The notes below the pieces were generated by a model. That model was not told the origin of the DNA and did not search any database. It worked only from the letters and a program-made list of their open reading frames with translations. Source: Selaginella moellendorffii (Eukaryota; Streptophyta; Lycopodiopsida; Selaginellales; Selaginellaceae). Taken from it: a stretch of DNA of 64,000 bases. A program made the translations under genes and the position numbers. The stretch lies in contig NW_003314262.1 of the NCBI RefSeq assembly GCF_000143415.4, positions 3,854,021 to 3,918,020 on the forward strand. The letters run 5' to 3'. Numbering within the stretch: the first letter of the stretch is position 1; every line of letters begins with the position of its first letter. This document shows positions 33,232 through 44,321 of the stretch, piece by piece.

Positions 33232-33485
33232 TTTCAGGAATCCCCCAATTCTTGCCACATTCCTGACTCTCGCCGGATTCCTGACCTGCAGACCATATTC
33301 CTGACTCTCAAGACACTTCCCTATTCCTGACTCTCGAGACACTTCCCGATTCCTGAGTCTCGAGACACATTCCTGATGATGATGTGGCGCCTCCTCGACC
33401 TCAGCTGTATTTAGGCCGTCCTCGATCCAAGAGTGGTGGAGCTTCATCAACCTATAGTATATATAGGTTAGCCTTGTTCCATTTC
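33232..33485 (+). repeat. 3' LTR of gypsy element 3
   Basis: It matches 28045-28306 with the same internal repeats and TATA palindrome, and follows the polypurine tract. Similarity ends near CTATAAT, where sequence next to gypsy 4 begins. Confidence 0.85.
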
Positions 33486-33653
33486 TCTATAATAGTTATC
33501 CCCATAGTTATGGATTGGACCCATGCACCGAAGTGCCGAAGTCAGCCTGCCAAAGCTGACCCAAGTACAAACGAACGATAGAAACGACACTTTGATTTAT
33601 AGAAATATATTACTTTATTAATTTGCAAGATTTATTACAAGATTTTACAAAAG

Positions 33654-35126
33654 CTACCTTATATTACTATTCTCATACTCCGTGACAAGCTCACAGGCAT
33701 GTGTAAGATTACTATGAGGCTCCCAAGTTGATTCACAAGTTGGGTAACCTTTCCACTTAACTAGATACTCTCGACGTTTGGCACGTTTAAGCCAGCGCGA
33801 ATCCAAAATAGCTTCGACTTCATACTCAGGTTCACCATCCACAACGTCTGGCGGTGGACGAATCTCCCATTGACGTGCAACATCCATAGTATAAGGTGCC
33901 AATAAATTGGCATGAAATACATTATGAACATTGGACATCTCCGCAGGCAGATCCAACCGATAGGATACATCACCAAGACGTTTTAACACCCGATAGGACC
34001 CAACATATCTCGGCAAGAGCTTCCGAGACAAAGAACCCTTAATGTTCAAGTTTCGGGAAGATAGCCACACCTGATCTTCCACTTGATAGGATACATCCCG
34101 ACGATGCTGATCCTTATCACGTCGATACCTATCTTGAGCTTTGCCCATCGCCTCAGTTGCTCTAGACCAACCTTGACATAGCTGCTCCACATAAGTCTCA
34201 ACGGCCGGGACCAACACTTCGGACATTGGTTTCGGTACAACAATCTGTTGGGGAACCCCACGAGCATTTCCTTGCAGCATCTCCCATGGAGAACAGCCTA
34301 TAGTGCTGTGAAATGTGTTGTTATAACAGATTTCTGCTGTATCCAAATGCTCAACCCAGTCGCGTTGGTCCGCCGTGACATAGTACCGCAGATAATCCTC
34401 AACTTGAGCATTCATGCGTTCGGTCTGCCCATCAGTCTGAGGATGATAAGCCGTACTAAACTTCAACTTAGTACCAAACAGCTGGAACAGTGTGCCCCAA
34501 AACTTCCCCGTAAACCTCGAATCCCTATCCGAGATCATCTCTTCGGGAAGACCACGAACCCACACTACTTCATGGAAAAAGAGCTTTGCTGCTTGTTTCG
34601 CATTCACTGTTCCCACAGTTGGAATGAAGTGTGCAATCTTCAACAACCGATCCACAACCACCATCAAAGTATCATAACTCTTAGACTTCGGCAAGCAAGT
34701 GACGAAATCAAGTGTCACACTTTGAAATGGCCATGCCGGTGCTGGAATGCACTGCAACTTTCCAGCCTGCTTCTCAGCTTTTCGCTTACATTGCTGGCAT
34801 ATAGGGCAGGAACGGACATAGTCCGCTACATCACCTTCCATACTAGACCAGAAAAATCCCTTTTTCAATGAAGCCAGAGTCTTTCGCTTTCCACCATGTC
34901 CCGCTGCCGGAACATCATGATGTTCCCGCAGAAATAATTGCTGAAGATCCTTAGAGGGAAGATACAATCTTTCTTGCTTATAGAATATAAGCCCATCCCG
35001 AACTGAGAAGTGAAGTTTCGCATTAGTGCGACTAGCAACTTTTGCTGCTTCGCTACCAGGGCTCTGCTTCAACAACCCCGCACGGCATAAGATTGCCTTC
35101 GCCAATGGATCACTTCCATACGACAC
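33654..35126 (-). CDS. gypsy 4 integrase with chromodomain
   Basis: A 490-aa open frame. Zinc finger REHHDVPAAGHGGKRKT and CPICQQCK. Core: D (TLDFVTCLP), D (SDRDSRFTGKFW), E (PQTDGQTERMNAQVEDYL), all kept. The C-terminal region has LLPRYVGSYRVLKRLGDVSY and NVFHANLLAPY. The chromodomain reads YEVEAILDSRWLKRAKRREY then LVKWKGYPTCESTWEP, keeping the aromatic positions that bind methylated histone tails and target insertion to heterochromatin. It is the best-preserved domain of this element. Confidence 0.88.
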   Translation of the reverse strand: MSYGSDPLAKAILCRAGLLKQSPGSEAAKVASRTNAKLHFSVRDGLIFYKQERLYLPSKDLQQLFLREHHDVPAAGHGGKRKTLASLKKGFFWSSMEGDVADYVRSCPICQQCKRKAEKQAGKLQCIPAPAWPFQSVTLDFVTCLPKSKSYDTLMVVVDRLLKIAHFIPTVGTVNAKQAAKLFFHEVVWVRGLPEEMISDRDSRFTGKFWGTLFQLFGTKLKFSTAYHPQTDGQTERMNAQVEDYLRYYVTADQRDWVEHLDTAEICYNNTFHSTIGCSPWEMLQGNARGVPQQIVVPKPMSEVLVPAVETYVEQLCQGWSRATEAMGKAQDRYRRDKDQHRRDVSYQVEDQVWLSSRNLNIKGSLSRKLLPRYVGSYRVLKRLGDVSYRLDLPAEMSNVHNVFHANLLAPYTMDVARQWEIRPPPDVVDGEPEYEVEAILDSRWLKRAKRREYLVKWKGYPTCESTWEPHSNLTHACELVTEYENSNIR

Positions 35127-36225
35127 TCCAACCCAACCTGGTGAGCCCGAACGTCTTCCAACCAGTCCGAACTTACTGCCGACATTGTCGGGAATTGAGC
35201 CTGATGACTTAACGCATCCGGAACAATATTGTCCTTACCAGGTTTATATATGATTTCAATATCATATCTAGCTAGCTTCTCTTGTCTCCAGTGTTCCAGG
35301 GCCGACACTATAGCAAACATCTCTTTCTCATGCGTTGGCCATCTTCGTTGGGTTTCATCCAATTTCTTGGAATAGAACGCAACGGGACAACCATGTCACC
35401 TTAGCATAACACCAACCGCTTTGTTACAATCTTGCTGTAACACGGCACCAAGAGCATATCCAGATGCATCACAATGCACTTCAAAGGGTTTATCAAGATC
35501 TGGGATCCTGAGAACAGGAACCGTAGTCAAGATCTCCTTCAATCGTACAAAAGCACGCTGACAAGCTGGTGTCCAATGAAACGGAATACTACTCTTCGTC
35601 AACTCAGTCAACGGAAGAGCAATTCTTGCAAAATTGCGGACAAACTTGCAATAGTATCCCGCCAAACCGAGAAAGGAACGAACATCTGATACAGTGGTCG
35701 GGATTTCCCAGGACTTCACCGCTTCCACTTTCTTTGGATCGACTTCAATCACGCCACCACCAACTATATGTCCGAGAAAGTTTACACGCAATTTGCTTTC
35801 CTTAGCATACAGTTTGTGTTCCGCAACTTCTGAAACACCAGCTCCAAGTGTTTCAAATGATCCTCCAACGTCTCACTGAAGACTAGAACATCGTCAATGT
35901 ATAGGACAACAAATGCGTCCAAATAATCTCCAAATATTCTATCCATCATAGTGCTGAACGTTGCTGGAGCATTGCATAACCCAAACGGCATGACAAGGAA
36001 CTCATAAGATCCATACCGAGTCTTAAAGGTTGTCTTCTCCACATCCTGATCCGCCACCCGTATCTGATGATACCCGGACCGCAAATCAAGTCGCGTAAAA
36101 TACTTAGCCTTTAAGAGTTGGTCAAACAAGTCATCAATGGGAGGCAAAAGATAACTGTTCTTGACCGTGATCTTGTTAAGTGCCCAATAGTCAATACACA
36201 TCCTCATAGTTCCATCCTTTTTCAT
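35069..36225 (-). pseudogene. gypsy 4 reverse transcriptase and RNase H, broken
   Basis: RT piece 35782-36225: [41 protein letters not shown], catalytic YIDD. A frameshift at about 35790 leads to 35396-35791 (FLGHIVGG, FLGLAGYYCKFV, CDASGYALGAVLQ). RNase H continues at 35069-35362 but lacks about 25 residues between LEHWR and EKLARYDIEI, including the TDH motif. Confidence 0.85.
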
Positions 36226-36264
36226 AACAAAAAGGATTGGTGCTCCATAAGGTGACTTGCTAGG

Positions 36265-38243
36265 TCAGATATGACCTTTGTCAAGAAGCTCTGTGAGTTG
36301 CTTCTTGAGTTCAGCCATCTCCTTGATGTTCAACCGATATGGAGCTTTCATGGGTGGTTTAGAACCCGGAATAACCTCAATCCGATGATCAACCTCACGG
36401 CTAGGGGGTAGCTCTGGTGGCAAATCCTTCGGGAAGATATCCCGATTCTGCGCCAACAACTCCAATATCTTCTTTGGTACAGGATCAACCCCGTCGCCAA
36501 TTCGAACAGAGTCACCCACACTCTCAGCTTCCATCACTTGAACCCAAAAGGTCCAACATCCCCTCTTAGTTGCTTTTTGAGCGGCCCTCGCAGTCAGGAA
36601 CTTTCCATCCCAATCCTTTGAGGAACGCTTTTGCAACTGGAAGGACACATCGGGTCGTCCTTCGGACTTCAACATGATACGACTTTGTCCAGCACCATAA
36701 ATCCCTTTTATATACTTGTTGAAGAAATCCATACCAAACACCATCTGAAAATCTGGTATTTTCAACACTACCAAGTCCACTCTTTCTTTCCACTTGGATA
36801 TCTTTATTGGAACATCACTTACAAACTTTCTGGCTACTTGCCCATCTTCCGCAAACCGGAAGTGCATAGGCAACATTTGCTCAGCATTCAATCCTAACAA
36901 CTTAACTAAGTCTTCGGATATCACGTTGTGCGTAGCTCCTGTGTCAATCATCACTCGGATTCGGTGTCCACGGACAAAGCCTACCAAATACATCAACGGA
37001 TTAGTGTTTGCATTGACTGCAAGAAAAGCTTGGGGAAAGCAACGAAAGTTACTCACCTCTTGCTCCTCATAGTCTGCATTGACCAACTCGTCAACCCCTT
37101 CAGCCTTATCACCACCGTCTGCCCTCATGACATTAACTCGAGACTTTGTCTTATGCTTGTTGGGACAATCCGAGGACCTATGTTCTGACTCTCCACAATG
37201 GAAGCAATGACCCACACTACCCGTTCCGCTAGGAGCAGGTTTTGCAGGTTGCTGCTGCTTGTACCCACCAGGAGGAGGAACAGAGGGCCTAGGACCAGAA
37301 GAAGCTGTTGGTGGTCTCCAACCACCACCACCTTTGTTAACTGTTGCTTGTGAGCGACCAGGGTGGAACCTGCTTTCCACCCTCTGTTTCCGATCACCTT
37401 ATTTATTTCCAGAATTCTTATTCTTATCCGAGTTACCAGCATACGGTTGCTGATATTGTTCCATGAGTGAGTGACTAAAGGCAACTTGCTGCGCTGCCTC
37501 CTTACACTCCAGGTATGTCTTCGGCTTAAACTTCAAAATCTCATTATGAGAAAATGAACTTAAACCCTCCAAAAAATAACTCCGAGCATCTTTGTCACTC
37601 ATATTTACAATCATAATGCACTTCTGAGCAAACGCATTAACGTAATGCATGAGATCCCCTCGCTGCTTTAACCGCCGCAGCTCCGCGCGAAGTCTCAGAC
37701 CAAAATCATCCGGCAAGTATTCCTTACGGATACAAGACCGCATCTTGGTCCAACTTCTAGTCTGCCCTTTTTCAGCACACACTTGGCGCCACCAAGTTTT
37801 GGCATGATCGATGAGAAATGATTGCGCGCACACAACTTTCATACGATCATCTACATCTGCCGCTATGAAGTAGTTCTCCATATCGTAGACCCAATCTTCC
37901 AAAACCTAATAGTCCCGCATGCCTCTGAAGTTGGGTGGTTTCGGAGGCTTGAACTTTGAAACTCGTGCAACCGGGGGTGGCTGCAGAACTTCATCATCCT
38001 CAGAACTTGAAGAGGAGTCTGGTTGCTAGGCTTAGCTGGTTTAGCTGCCTCAGCTTCTTTCTTCCTCTTCTTGTTCTCCTTCTTCAATTTGCGAATCTCC
38101 TTTCGCAAATTCTCGATCTCGACTTCCTGAGCCGTACATTGCAACGCCGCAGCATTTGGCTCTTCCTCTTCTGACTCAGCCTCTGCCTCTTCCGCAACAT
38201 CTCTGATACCAAATGTATAGTAGGGATAGTGGTTGGAATGCAT
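36265..38243 (-). pseudogene. gypsy 4 Gag and protease
   Basis: Piece 37863-38243 is a Glu/Lys-rich coiled-coil-like leader (LRKEIRKLKKENKKRKKEAE). Piece 37399-37902 is the capsid-like region (AKTWWRQV, RGDLMHYVNAFA). Piece 36265-37380 has the zinc knuckle CFHCGESEHRSSDC and an intact protease site IRVMIDTGATHNVIS. Stops or shifts lie at about 37390 and 37900; the last frame ends at a TGA (36265-36267) just before RT. Confidence 0.85.
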
Positions 38244-38307
38244 GTCCGACCACCTGAGACATTAGTTTGGCTCCCGCTGGGCTGTGTCGCTCCTTGTTCT
38301 GCGTCCG
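38201..38307 (-). repeat. Primer-binding site and truncated 5' LTR of gypsy 4
   Basis: The PBS is the minus strand of 38201-38211. The LTR end CTACTATACA lies at 38214 onward. Reverse-complement match to 26890-26985. It is cut at 38307. Confidence 0.75.
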
Positions 38308-38527
38308 GGCCAAGTATGCTTGGCAAAATAGACACTTAGGAATTCCGTCCTTATGCTCATCCGGCCAAGTACAGATGCTAAGTCTAGTTTACTAACACTT
38401 GGACAAGAGGGGCCAATAAAGGGAACTAGCAGTACCGACCTCCTGCCGTCATGGTAGTAAGGAGAGAGTGCCCGTAAGGACTGGTCGACAAGTATCTTTC
38501 GATACCTGAAGTCACATTCGCGACACC
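38308..38527 (+). repeat. Direct repeat, right copy (partner 27396-27612)
   Basis: Same orientation as the left copy. Sequences before and after differ completely between the two copies, so these are breakpoints of insertions or rearrangements. Confidence 0.9.
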
Positions 38528-39779
38528 TGTGACAAGCATTACAAATGACAGTAGGGATCCCTGCGTCGACACCTTTCACACAGCAACACTGCCAAAATGC
38601 TTAAGCACTTTGGTGTTCTAATTGAAGGCCTAGAACTCAAGGTTGTTACCTGCGGAGCTCCTCCCTTGGGCGGCAGTGAAGTCGTCCTTAAAGTTCCCAT
38701 TGTCCCCAAGAGCCTCACGGTCAGTTTCTCCAAACTCCTCTTCTTTTCTTTCTCTCCTCGCTAAGAATCCTTCACCAGGCTGCTACTGTAAGCGACTAAT
38801 TTTTCCATTCTACTTTAGTCACTTAACCACACCTCCGACCACTTGGAGGAGTCTCATTCACAACCTCCATAAGTCCCATTCAGGACTTGGGGCTTGCTAT
38901 CCCCGAGAGTGGCATCCATGCCACTCAACCTTTGCACTTGGTCCAAGTGCTCCACGTGTCCGATCCCAAGACCGACACCCAAAGGTACCACTGACATCTC
39001 GGCCCGTTACGCTAAGGCCATGCCCACTCACTTTTGCTGCACTAGTGGTCCAATACCACTTGCATCACCATCCCGTCTCTCCAAGACTGGGCCATGTGTC
39101 CACGAGTGGTCATCCTAGATCCACTCCTTAGCATCCTTAGGATGCCCACAGACCTGGGGAATCGCCTTCCCCAAAGTCCCTTTGTCAGTTCCTACCAAGT
39201 CCCTTTCTGCCCCTGGCTGTGTTTGCCAACACTGCCACTGGATCGAGGCCCACAGGCCCGACCACTAAGTCCCATGGTCCTTTGGGACTTCCTCACCACA
39301 CGACTGTGTCCTTGGTCACTACCCCAGAGGACTGCTCCTCTCCCTTTCCACAGTCTAGGCCTTTGGGACAACATTTCGGAACACCGTGGCCTTACGCGAG
39401 CCACCTGGGTACTCTCCCCGCCTTTCGCCTTTAGGTGCTCTAGCCATGGGCTTAGAGCGAGGTTCCATTGAGCCACACCTGGTATCCAAGTAGGTAGTGC
39501 CACCCTCACTTGGACTGGGAGCATCGGCCAATCGATCTCCCGGGGAACCTAGAGCCGGCTCTTGAACACTTCACCAAGCTACCCCGCTTGTCGGTCCGTG
39601 TTCACTCTAGTCTTGGACTTCCCAGTGGGCAGCTCATCACCCAACACTGGGTCCGGCCTTCCTGGGCCAAACTGGCCTTTCCTGGCCAAACTGGCTCCAC
39701 TGCAGTCCTCCCCCTACTATACTTTTGGGGCTCACCAAACCCCCCAGGGTCTGGGAGACGAACGCTTTGGGCTTTCACC
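38528..39779. other. GC-rich LTR-like, non-coding stretch
   Basis: It shares patches with 26790-27060 (CCGTGGCCTTACGCGAG, GGGTACTC, CCTACTATAC, CGCTTTGGGCTTTCACCC), so it is probably an old, diverged LTR of the same family ending near 39722. Open frames here show no family resemblance. Confidence 0.4.
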
Positions 39780-40393
39780 CTCTCAGGCTCCGGACTCGGA
39801 CTCGGACTCGGACTCGGACTCGGATTCGGACTCGGACTCGGGCTCGGGCTCGGTCTCGGCCTCGGCCTCGGTCTCGGTCTCGGTCCCGATCTCGGTCTCG
39901 GTCTCAGTCTCGGTCCCGGTCTCGGTCCCGGTCTCGGTCCCGGTCTCGGTCTCGACTTCGGACTCCATCTCGGACTCCATCTCGGACTCCATCTCGGGTC
40001 CATCTCGGGTCCATCTCGGACTCCATCTCGGACTCCATCTCGGGTCCATCTCGGACTCCATCTCGGACTCCATTTCGGGTCCATCTCGGGTCCACCTCGG
40101 ACTCCATCTCGGGTCCATCTCGGACTCCACTTCGGACTCCAACTCGGGTCCATCTCGGGTCCACCTCGGACTCCATCTCGGACTCCATCTCGGACTCCAC
40201 TTCGGACTCCAACTCGGGTCCATCTCGGGTCCATCTCGGACTCCACTTTGGACTCCAACTCGGGTCCATCTCGGGTCCATCTCGGACTCCACTTTGGACT
40301 CCAACTCGGGTCCATCTCGGACTCCATCTTGGACTCCATTTCGGGTCCATCTCGGGTCCACCTCGGACTCCATCTCGAGTCCATCTCGGACAC
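39780..40393. repeat. CTCGGA-derived minisatellite
   Basis: Segment 39786-39960 is a hexamer array (CTCGGA, then CTCGGG, CTCGGC, CTCGGT and CCCGGT variants). Segment 39960-40393 is built from 12-bp CTCGGACTCCAT and 11-bp CTCGGGTCCAT units in mixed order, with CTCGGACTCCAA variants. Because no unit contains a stop in any frame, long ORFs arise on both strands (Gly-Leu, Ser-Asp, Arg-Thr, Ser-Glu, Pro-Ser repeats); I regard these as artefacts of composition. Confidence 0.95.
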
Positions 40394-40731
40394 TCCCACG
40401 TGTCATGTGTTGGTCCTTTTGGGTCCCTTTTTGGAGCCTTGCCTTTTGCTCGCTTCGTGCTCGTTCCTCGAGCACTTCGTTGGGAGTTCCACTCCCGCTC
40501 TTGACTTTTCAAGTCGGAGCTTTTGGTCCAAACGTGTTACGCTCGTTTGGCTTTCGCTTCAGCCACTACCATGTGGCGCCCTTCCGGCTCCACTTTGGGG
40601 CCTAGGGATTTTGTGTCTCACAGCTACATGGGTGGACGAGGGCATGGTGAAACGTATCTGAGGAGTAAGTTACTCCACACACGTCTCACCTCATATGGCC
40701 AATCGAATGTGGCGTGCTAAATCGCTTGCTC
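40394..40731. other. Unassigned stretch between minisatellite and RCL1 fragment
   Basis: Moderate GC, with no recognisable coding. It probably includes the right border of the retrotransposon complex that separates the PPR and RCL1 pieces of Helitron 3. Confidence 0.4.
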
Positions 40732-41306
40732 CCCAACATGTACATCTTTACTGATCACTACACTGGTTCGGAGTCCGGGAAGTAAGTTCCATGATTTTGT
40801 GCTGCAAAGTAAACTTTTTTCATCTTGCTTCCTTTGTCATGGCACAGATCTCCAGGCTATGGGATCTCACTGGTGGCAGAAACGACCACCGGCTGCATTT
40901 TAAGCTCCGAGTGTGCGGCTACGCATTCAGGAGCATCTGAGCTCCAGCTTCTAGAGGACCTGGGGACGCAAGCAGCCATGTCCTTGCTACAGGAGATAAA
41001 GCTGGGAGGAGTTGTAGATTCAACTCACCAGGTATCTATCTGTGAAGTTGGAAAGGAAAGAAGGTGATCTCACAAACTTTCCTGTTTGCCATACAGGGTT
41101 TGTTGTTCATCCTCTGTGCTCTGTGCCCGGAAGATGTTTCTAAAGTCAGGGTTGGTAAGCTCTCTTCTTACGGTATCAAGACGCTACAACACATCAAAGA
41201 ATTCCTGGGAGTGCAGTTTAGTATCAAGCCTGACCCGGCGATAGGCACGGTTCTACTTACGTGCATTGGAAGTGGCTTCCAAAATCTCTACAGGAAAGTT
41301 TCATGA
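40732..41306 (+). pseudogene. RCL1: RCL1-like (RNA 3'-phosphate cyclase-like) gene, 3' exons only
   Basis: Three exons: 40732-40781, 40848-41031 and 41097-41306, with GT-AG introns of 66 and 65 bp. The spliced product reads PNMYIFTDHYTGSESGK, then SPGYGISLVAETTTGCILSS, then EDLGTQAAMSLLQEIKLGGV, ending in LLTCIGSGFQNLYRKVS. This matches the C-terminal third of RCL1, the nucleolar protein that acts in early 18S pre-rRNA cleavage. The frame and splice sites are intact, but about two thirds of the gene is missing and repeats lie directly upstream. A Helitron-captured fragment is the likely explanation. Confidence 0.8.
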
Positions 41307-41364
41307 GTCACTAGGGCCATAGCTCTAACAAAAGGAAACCGAATCAGTTACATGGAACTTTTTC

Positions 41365-41880
41365 TTACCACGCTAGAAGCCATCGGTCTTTTCTAGCAGC
41401 AGCGCGTCCACTCTCCTTGATGTGCACAGCAATTTGAGCTGCAGCCTCAAACTCCAGCCAGCCATCCATGACGATCATCTGCCTCTCATCGTCATCATCT
41501 ACTGATGCTCCCACTGAAGATAAGAAGCTGGAATACACTTTGGATGTGTTCACTATGTCCGTCACTACCAGCTGGGCGCTCTCGAAGTCCGGATGGCGGT
41601 GAGCTCCTGGAGGAACTTGAGCATGCAGCTGAAGATCGAGAACATTTTCCCATTAAATGTCTCCCGCATCAAACGTTGATGTCTTTTAGTGACTCAAGAA
41701 CAGCATGAGGCGTGGGCCTTTTAGACACAATCAGTCGAAAAAGCGTCTTAACCTGCAAAGAATTCCAATGAAACCAGTTCCAGTTAATAAGGAGACACTT
41801 TGTATCTCCCGAACTATTTTTTGCTGTATATCCTGATGAAAATGGCAGTAAGAGGTGTGAGAAAAATTCCAAGTTGAACT
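41365..41880 (-). other. Possible captured gene fragment, unrecognised
   Basis: The minus strand has coding-looking pieces: 41365-41565 (DGWLEFEAAAQIAVHIKESG) and shorter ones to about 41870 (LFRLIVSKRPTPHAVLESLK). The first is faintly like the C-terminal tail of DEAH-box helicases (VVDGWL-w-a-AQ), which is weak evidence. It could be a second gene fragment carried by the Helitron. Confidence 0.25.
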
Positions 41881-41899
41881 AACTCACAGTGAAACCCTG

Positions 41900-42790
41900 C
41901 CTCCCCCCCACCGCAATATAGACTGTAGTTCAAAGTTCGTTACTTGAGAACAAAGAGTGAAAAATAAGTCATGATGAGAACTCCCCAAATCTCATGAACC
42001 GCACAAATCTAACTTAATTTTTCACAGGCATTTTGCACAGGCATCTGCCTATCCTCACTCAAAAGTAGTCACTTTACTTTTAAACCACATTAGATCAAAA
42101 GTGAAAAAGATCAAAATGTTGAAACCATATTAGAAGTTAAAAAGTAAGGTTTATTACTAGATGATTAGGGTTTCTCTCAAACAGACATCATTTTTTGGCT
42201 AAATCACAACTGTGGGGGGCTTTAACAATAAAATTACATATTATATTTTTATATGTAGCCTTAGTTATTTATAATTGTCAGAAAAATCTACGATAATGTA
42301 TGTAGTATTTGATTAAACAATAATATTTTAAAATATTTTTACTAATTTATAGTATATAATACTATGGAATATAAGATTTGAATTTATTATATATATTTAC
42401 AAATACTTATTTTTTTGATTGGATCTAGGTAGTAATATATTAATGTTCCTAAAAACTTATTGTTTTATATTTTGAGTAAAACTTATAATTAATTAATGTT
42501 TTGCAGTAATTATTCTCTTTTATTTGTTTTTAATTTTTTATTTGTCAATTTGTTTCTAAATATATTCATATTTCTAAATAATAAATTTGTATATAATATT
42601 TTTATGAATGAATATATTTTGTTCTAAATAGTTATATTATCAAGTTTACAAGAATTTATTTTTTTGTCATCTAGCATTTTCTAGGCATAATTCTCTCAAT
42701 TAAAGTGGAATATAATATTTGTTGTTTTAATACTATTCCAATTTAGTTTTTAATATATTAAAGAATCAAAACAGTATTTTGCTAATTACA
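41900..42790. other. AT-rich Helitron 3' region
   Basis: From about 42205 it parallels 21190-21900 in sequence order. No gene. Confidence 0.65.
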
Positions 42791-42815
42791 CAGCATATGC
42801 TGGGCAAGTGCTAGT
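42791..42815 (+). terminator. Helitron 3' terminus (palindrome and CTAG)
   Basis: CAGCATATGCTG, then GGCAAGTG, then CTAG at 42811-42814 followed by host T. Identical in layout to 21906-21930. The palindrome eight bases before CTRR is the Helitron termination signal. Confidence 0.85.
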
Positions 42816-44320
42816 ATATTGTTATAATACCCTTTTTCAATTGGAGAGAGATAAAGTGCACTACAATATAAAGAATGAATTATTTTTATTTTTGCAATTC
42901 CTTGATATCAATAATATATTTATGAATATTTTTGCATTTTATGCTTGAGTGCTCAAGATAGGTATATTTATTGGGGTTTAGACTTATATACAAGAATGGA
43001 TGGACTAAATTTAATCCTTAATAGTCTATATGCTATAGTACTATAATTAATGTATTATGTAGCCAGGGTAATACACACACAGATATATATATATACATAT
43101 ACACACATATACACACACACATAAATCTTACACATTTAAATTAAATAATTTTCATCTTTAATAAAAATATTTTTCACATTGTCCTACATTACAACCATTC
43201 TTATGATTTTTGTATAATTTTTATCATATATCGCTGTGAATAAGTTTAAATTTTTTAATGCTTGGGTGAAATAATTTAGAAATAGTAATAAATCTTGTTT
43301 AGAAGTGTAAAACAAAACTCTAAGTTATAAAAAAAATTTAAATGATCCAAACCATTTTAGAAATTGGATAGTATATAGAAAATATTAATTATAATTTTTA
43401 ACTACTATTTCATTATTTTGCACTTCAACTTTATTGATATTTTGTATAAATTGAATTTTTTATCTTAGAATGTACTAAAGTAGTGGAAAGAGAAAAAATT
43501 AATGGCCTTTAGACACAAAACAAATAATTTATACATTTTAAGCACTTCTAAAATTTTAGGTGACAAATGGAGTTACTGAATTTTATTAAAACTATTATCA
43601 TTTTTTATTTTCTAAAGATGATTCAGAGGAGTGACAAAAATATAGTTTTAATGGTTTCAAAACATAAACACATTATTTATACTAATTTAACTAAGAAAAT
43701 TCAAATTAGAAAAAGTTGAATGGCAGAAAAAATTACAACCATTAGAATGAAGAATATTCTAAAGTTACAGATAAATTTCTTATAAAATATTAATAATAAT
43801 GACGTAAGTAAGATTTCTTTTATAGGCATGTCCCACCCGATCGTTCAGTTGCAAACTAAATGTCTTAAGGAACATTAGCTTTATACAGGAAATTATAAGG
43901 TATCATAATGAGTATGGATAGGCATTATATAGTCATGTGTTGGTTTGGAATCACAAACTAAGATCAAGGCTTTGGATTTAAAGGGTCCCATAATCAAGTA
44001 GTCAAGGAAAGGTCCAAGCCAAGCACTCACAACATGAAATAAGTTAATATTAACGAGGTCAAAAGTACACTAAAGGTTCACACTTTCACTCGATAAAGTT
44101 GTCCAGCTTACACTAAAGTTTGTTTAGCAAGCTTGCTTACTTGGCCATCATCTCTTGAAATGCCTTTGATTTTACACCACCATCAAAGAGTTGCAAGCGA
44201 CACAAGGCCATGACTTCCAAAGTGTCACTGCATTGTTAGTAATATAGAAAAAAACATTTTACACAAAAGAACTGCTGTTCATCTTTTAATTTCCACTTCC
44301 ACAATTTTTCTTGTGCTTCT
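42816..44320. other. AT-rich intergenic DNA with TA/CA microsatellite
   Basis: No gene seen. A mixed (CA)n/(TA)n stretch runs about 43072-43125. Confidence 0.6.
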
Positions 44321-44321
44321 T

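Larger units (their letters stand above)
28045..33485 (+). mobile_element. Ty3/gypsy chromovirus-like retrotransposon 3, nearly intact
   Basis: Similar terminal repeats at 28045-28306 and 33232-33485 enclose gag and a pol frame open for 3.7 kb except for three stops. The polypurine tract (GAGGAGGGGGTG, about 33219-33230) precedes the right LTR. The left LTR begins TGTCAGG and the right TTTCAGG. The right LTR end merges into other sequence at about 33486, so exact borders and target duplication are not seen. Confidence 0.9.
33486..38307 (-). mobile_element. Ty3/gypsy chromovirus retrotransposon 4, decayed
   Basis: Minus-strand order: partial 5' LTR (38214-38307), primer-binding site (38201-38211, TGGTATCAGAG), gag, protease, RT, RNase H, integrase, chromodomain. 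The 5' LTR is cut at 38307 by the direct repeat. No 3' LTR is recognisable in 33486-33653, so both ends are incomplete. Confidence 0.85.
21930..42814 (+). mobile_element. Helitron 3, disrupted by nested LTR retrotransposons (inferred extent)
   Basis: The 5' end TCTATCACAATAAGGAGG starts at 21930, directly after the CTAG of Helitron 2. Its subterminal blocks match Helitrons 1 and 2. A Helitron 3' end identical in type (CAGCATATGCTGGGCAAGTG then CTAG, then T) is at 42791-42815. Between them lie gypsy 2 with its target-site duplication, PPR and RCL1 gene fragments, and a further retrotransposon complex. Pairing this 5' end with that 3' end is inference; each end alone is clear. Confidence 0.45.

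Noticed and set aside
39510-40661. Long ORFs (383, 347, 265, 259, 230 codons) on both strands
   Set aside because: They are produced by stop-free minisatellite units; the dipeptide repeats switch frame at 11-bp units and show no protein family.
42816-44320. tRNA or structured RNA in AT-rich DNA
   Set aside because: No cloverleaf or A/B-box combination was convincing by eye.
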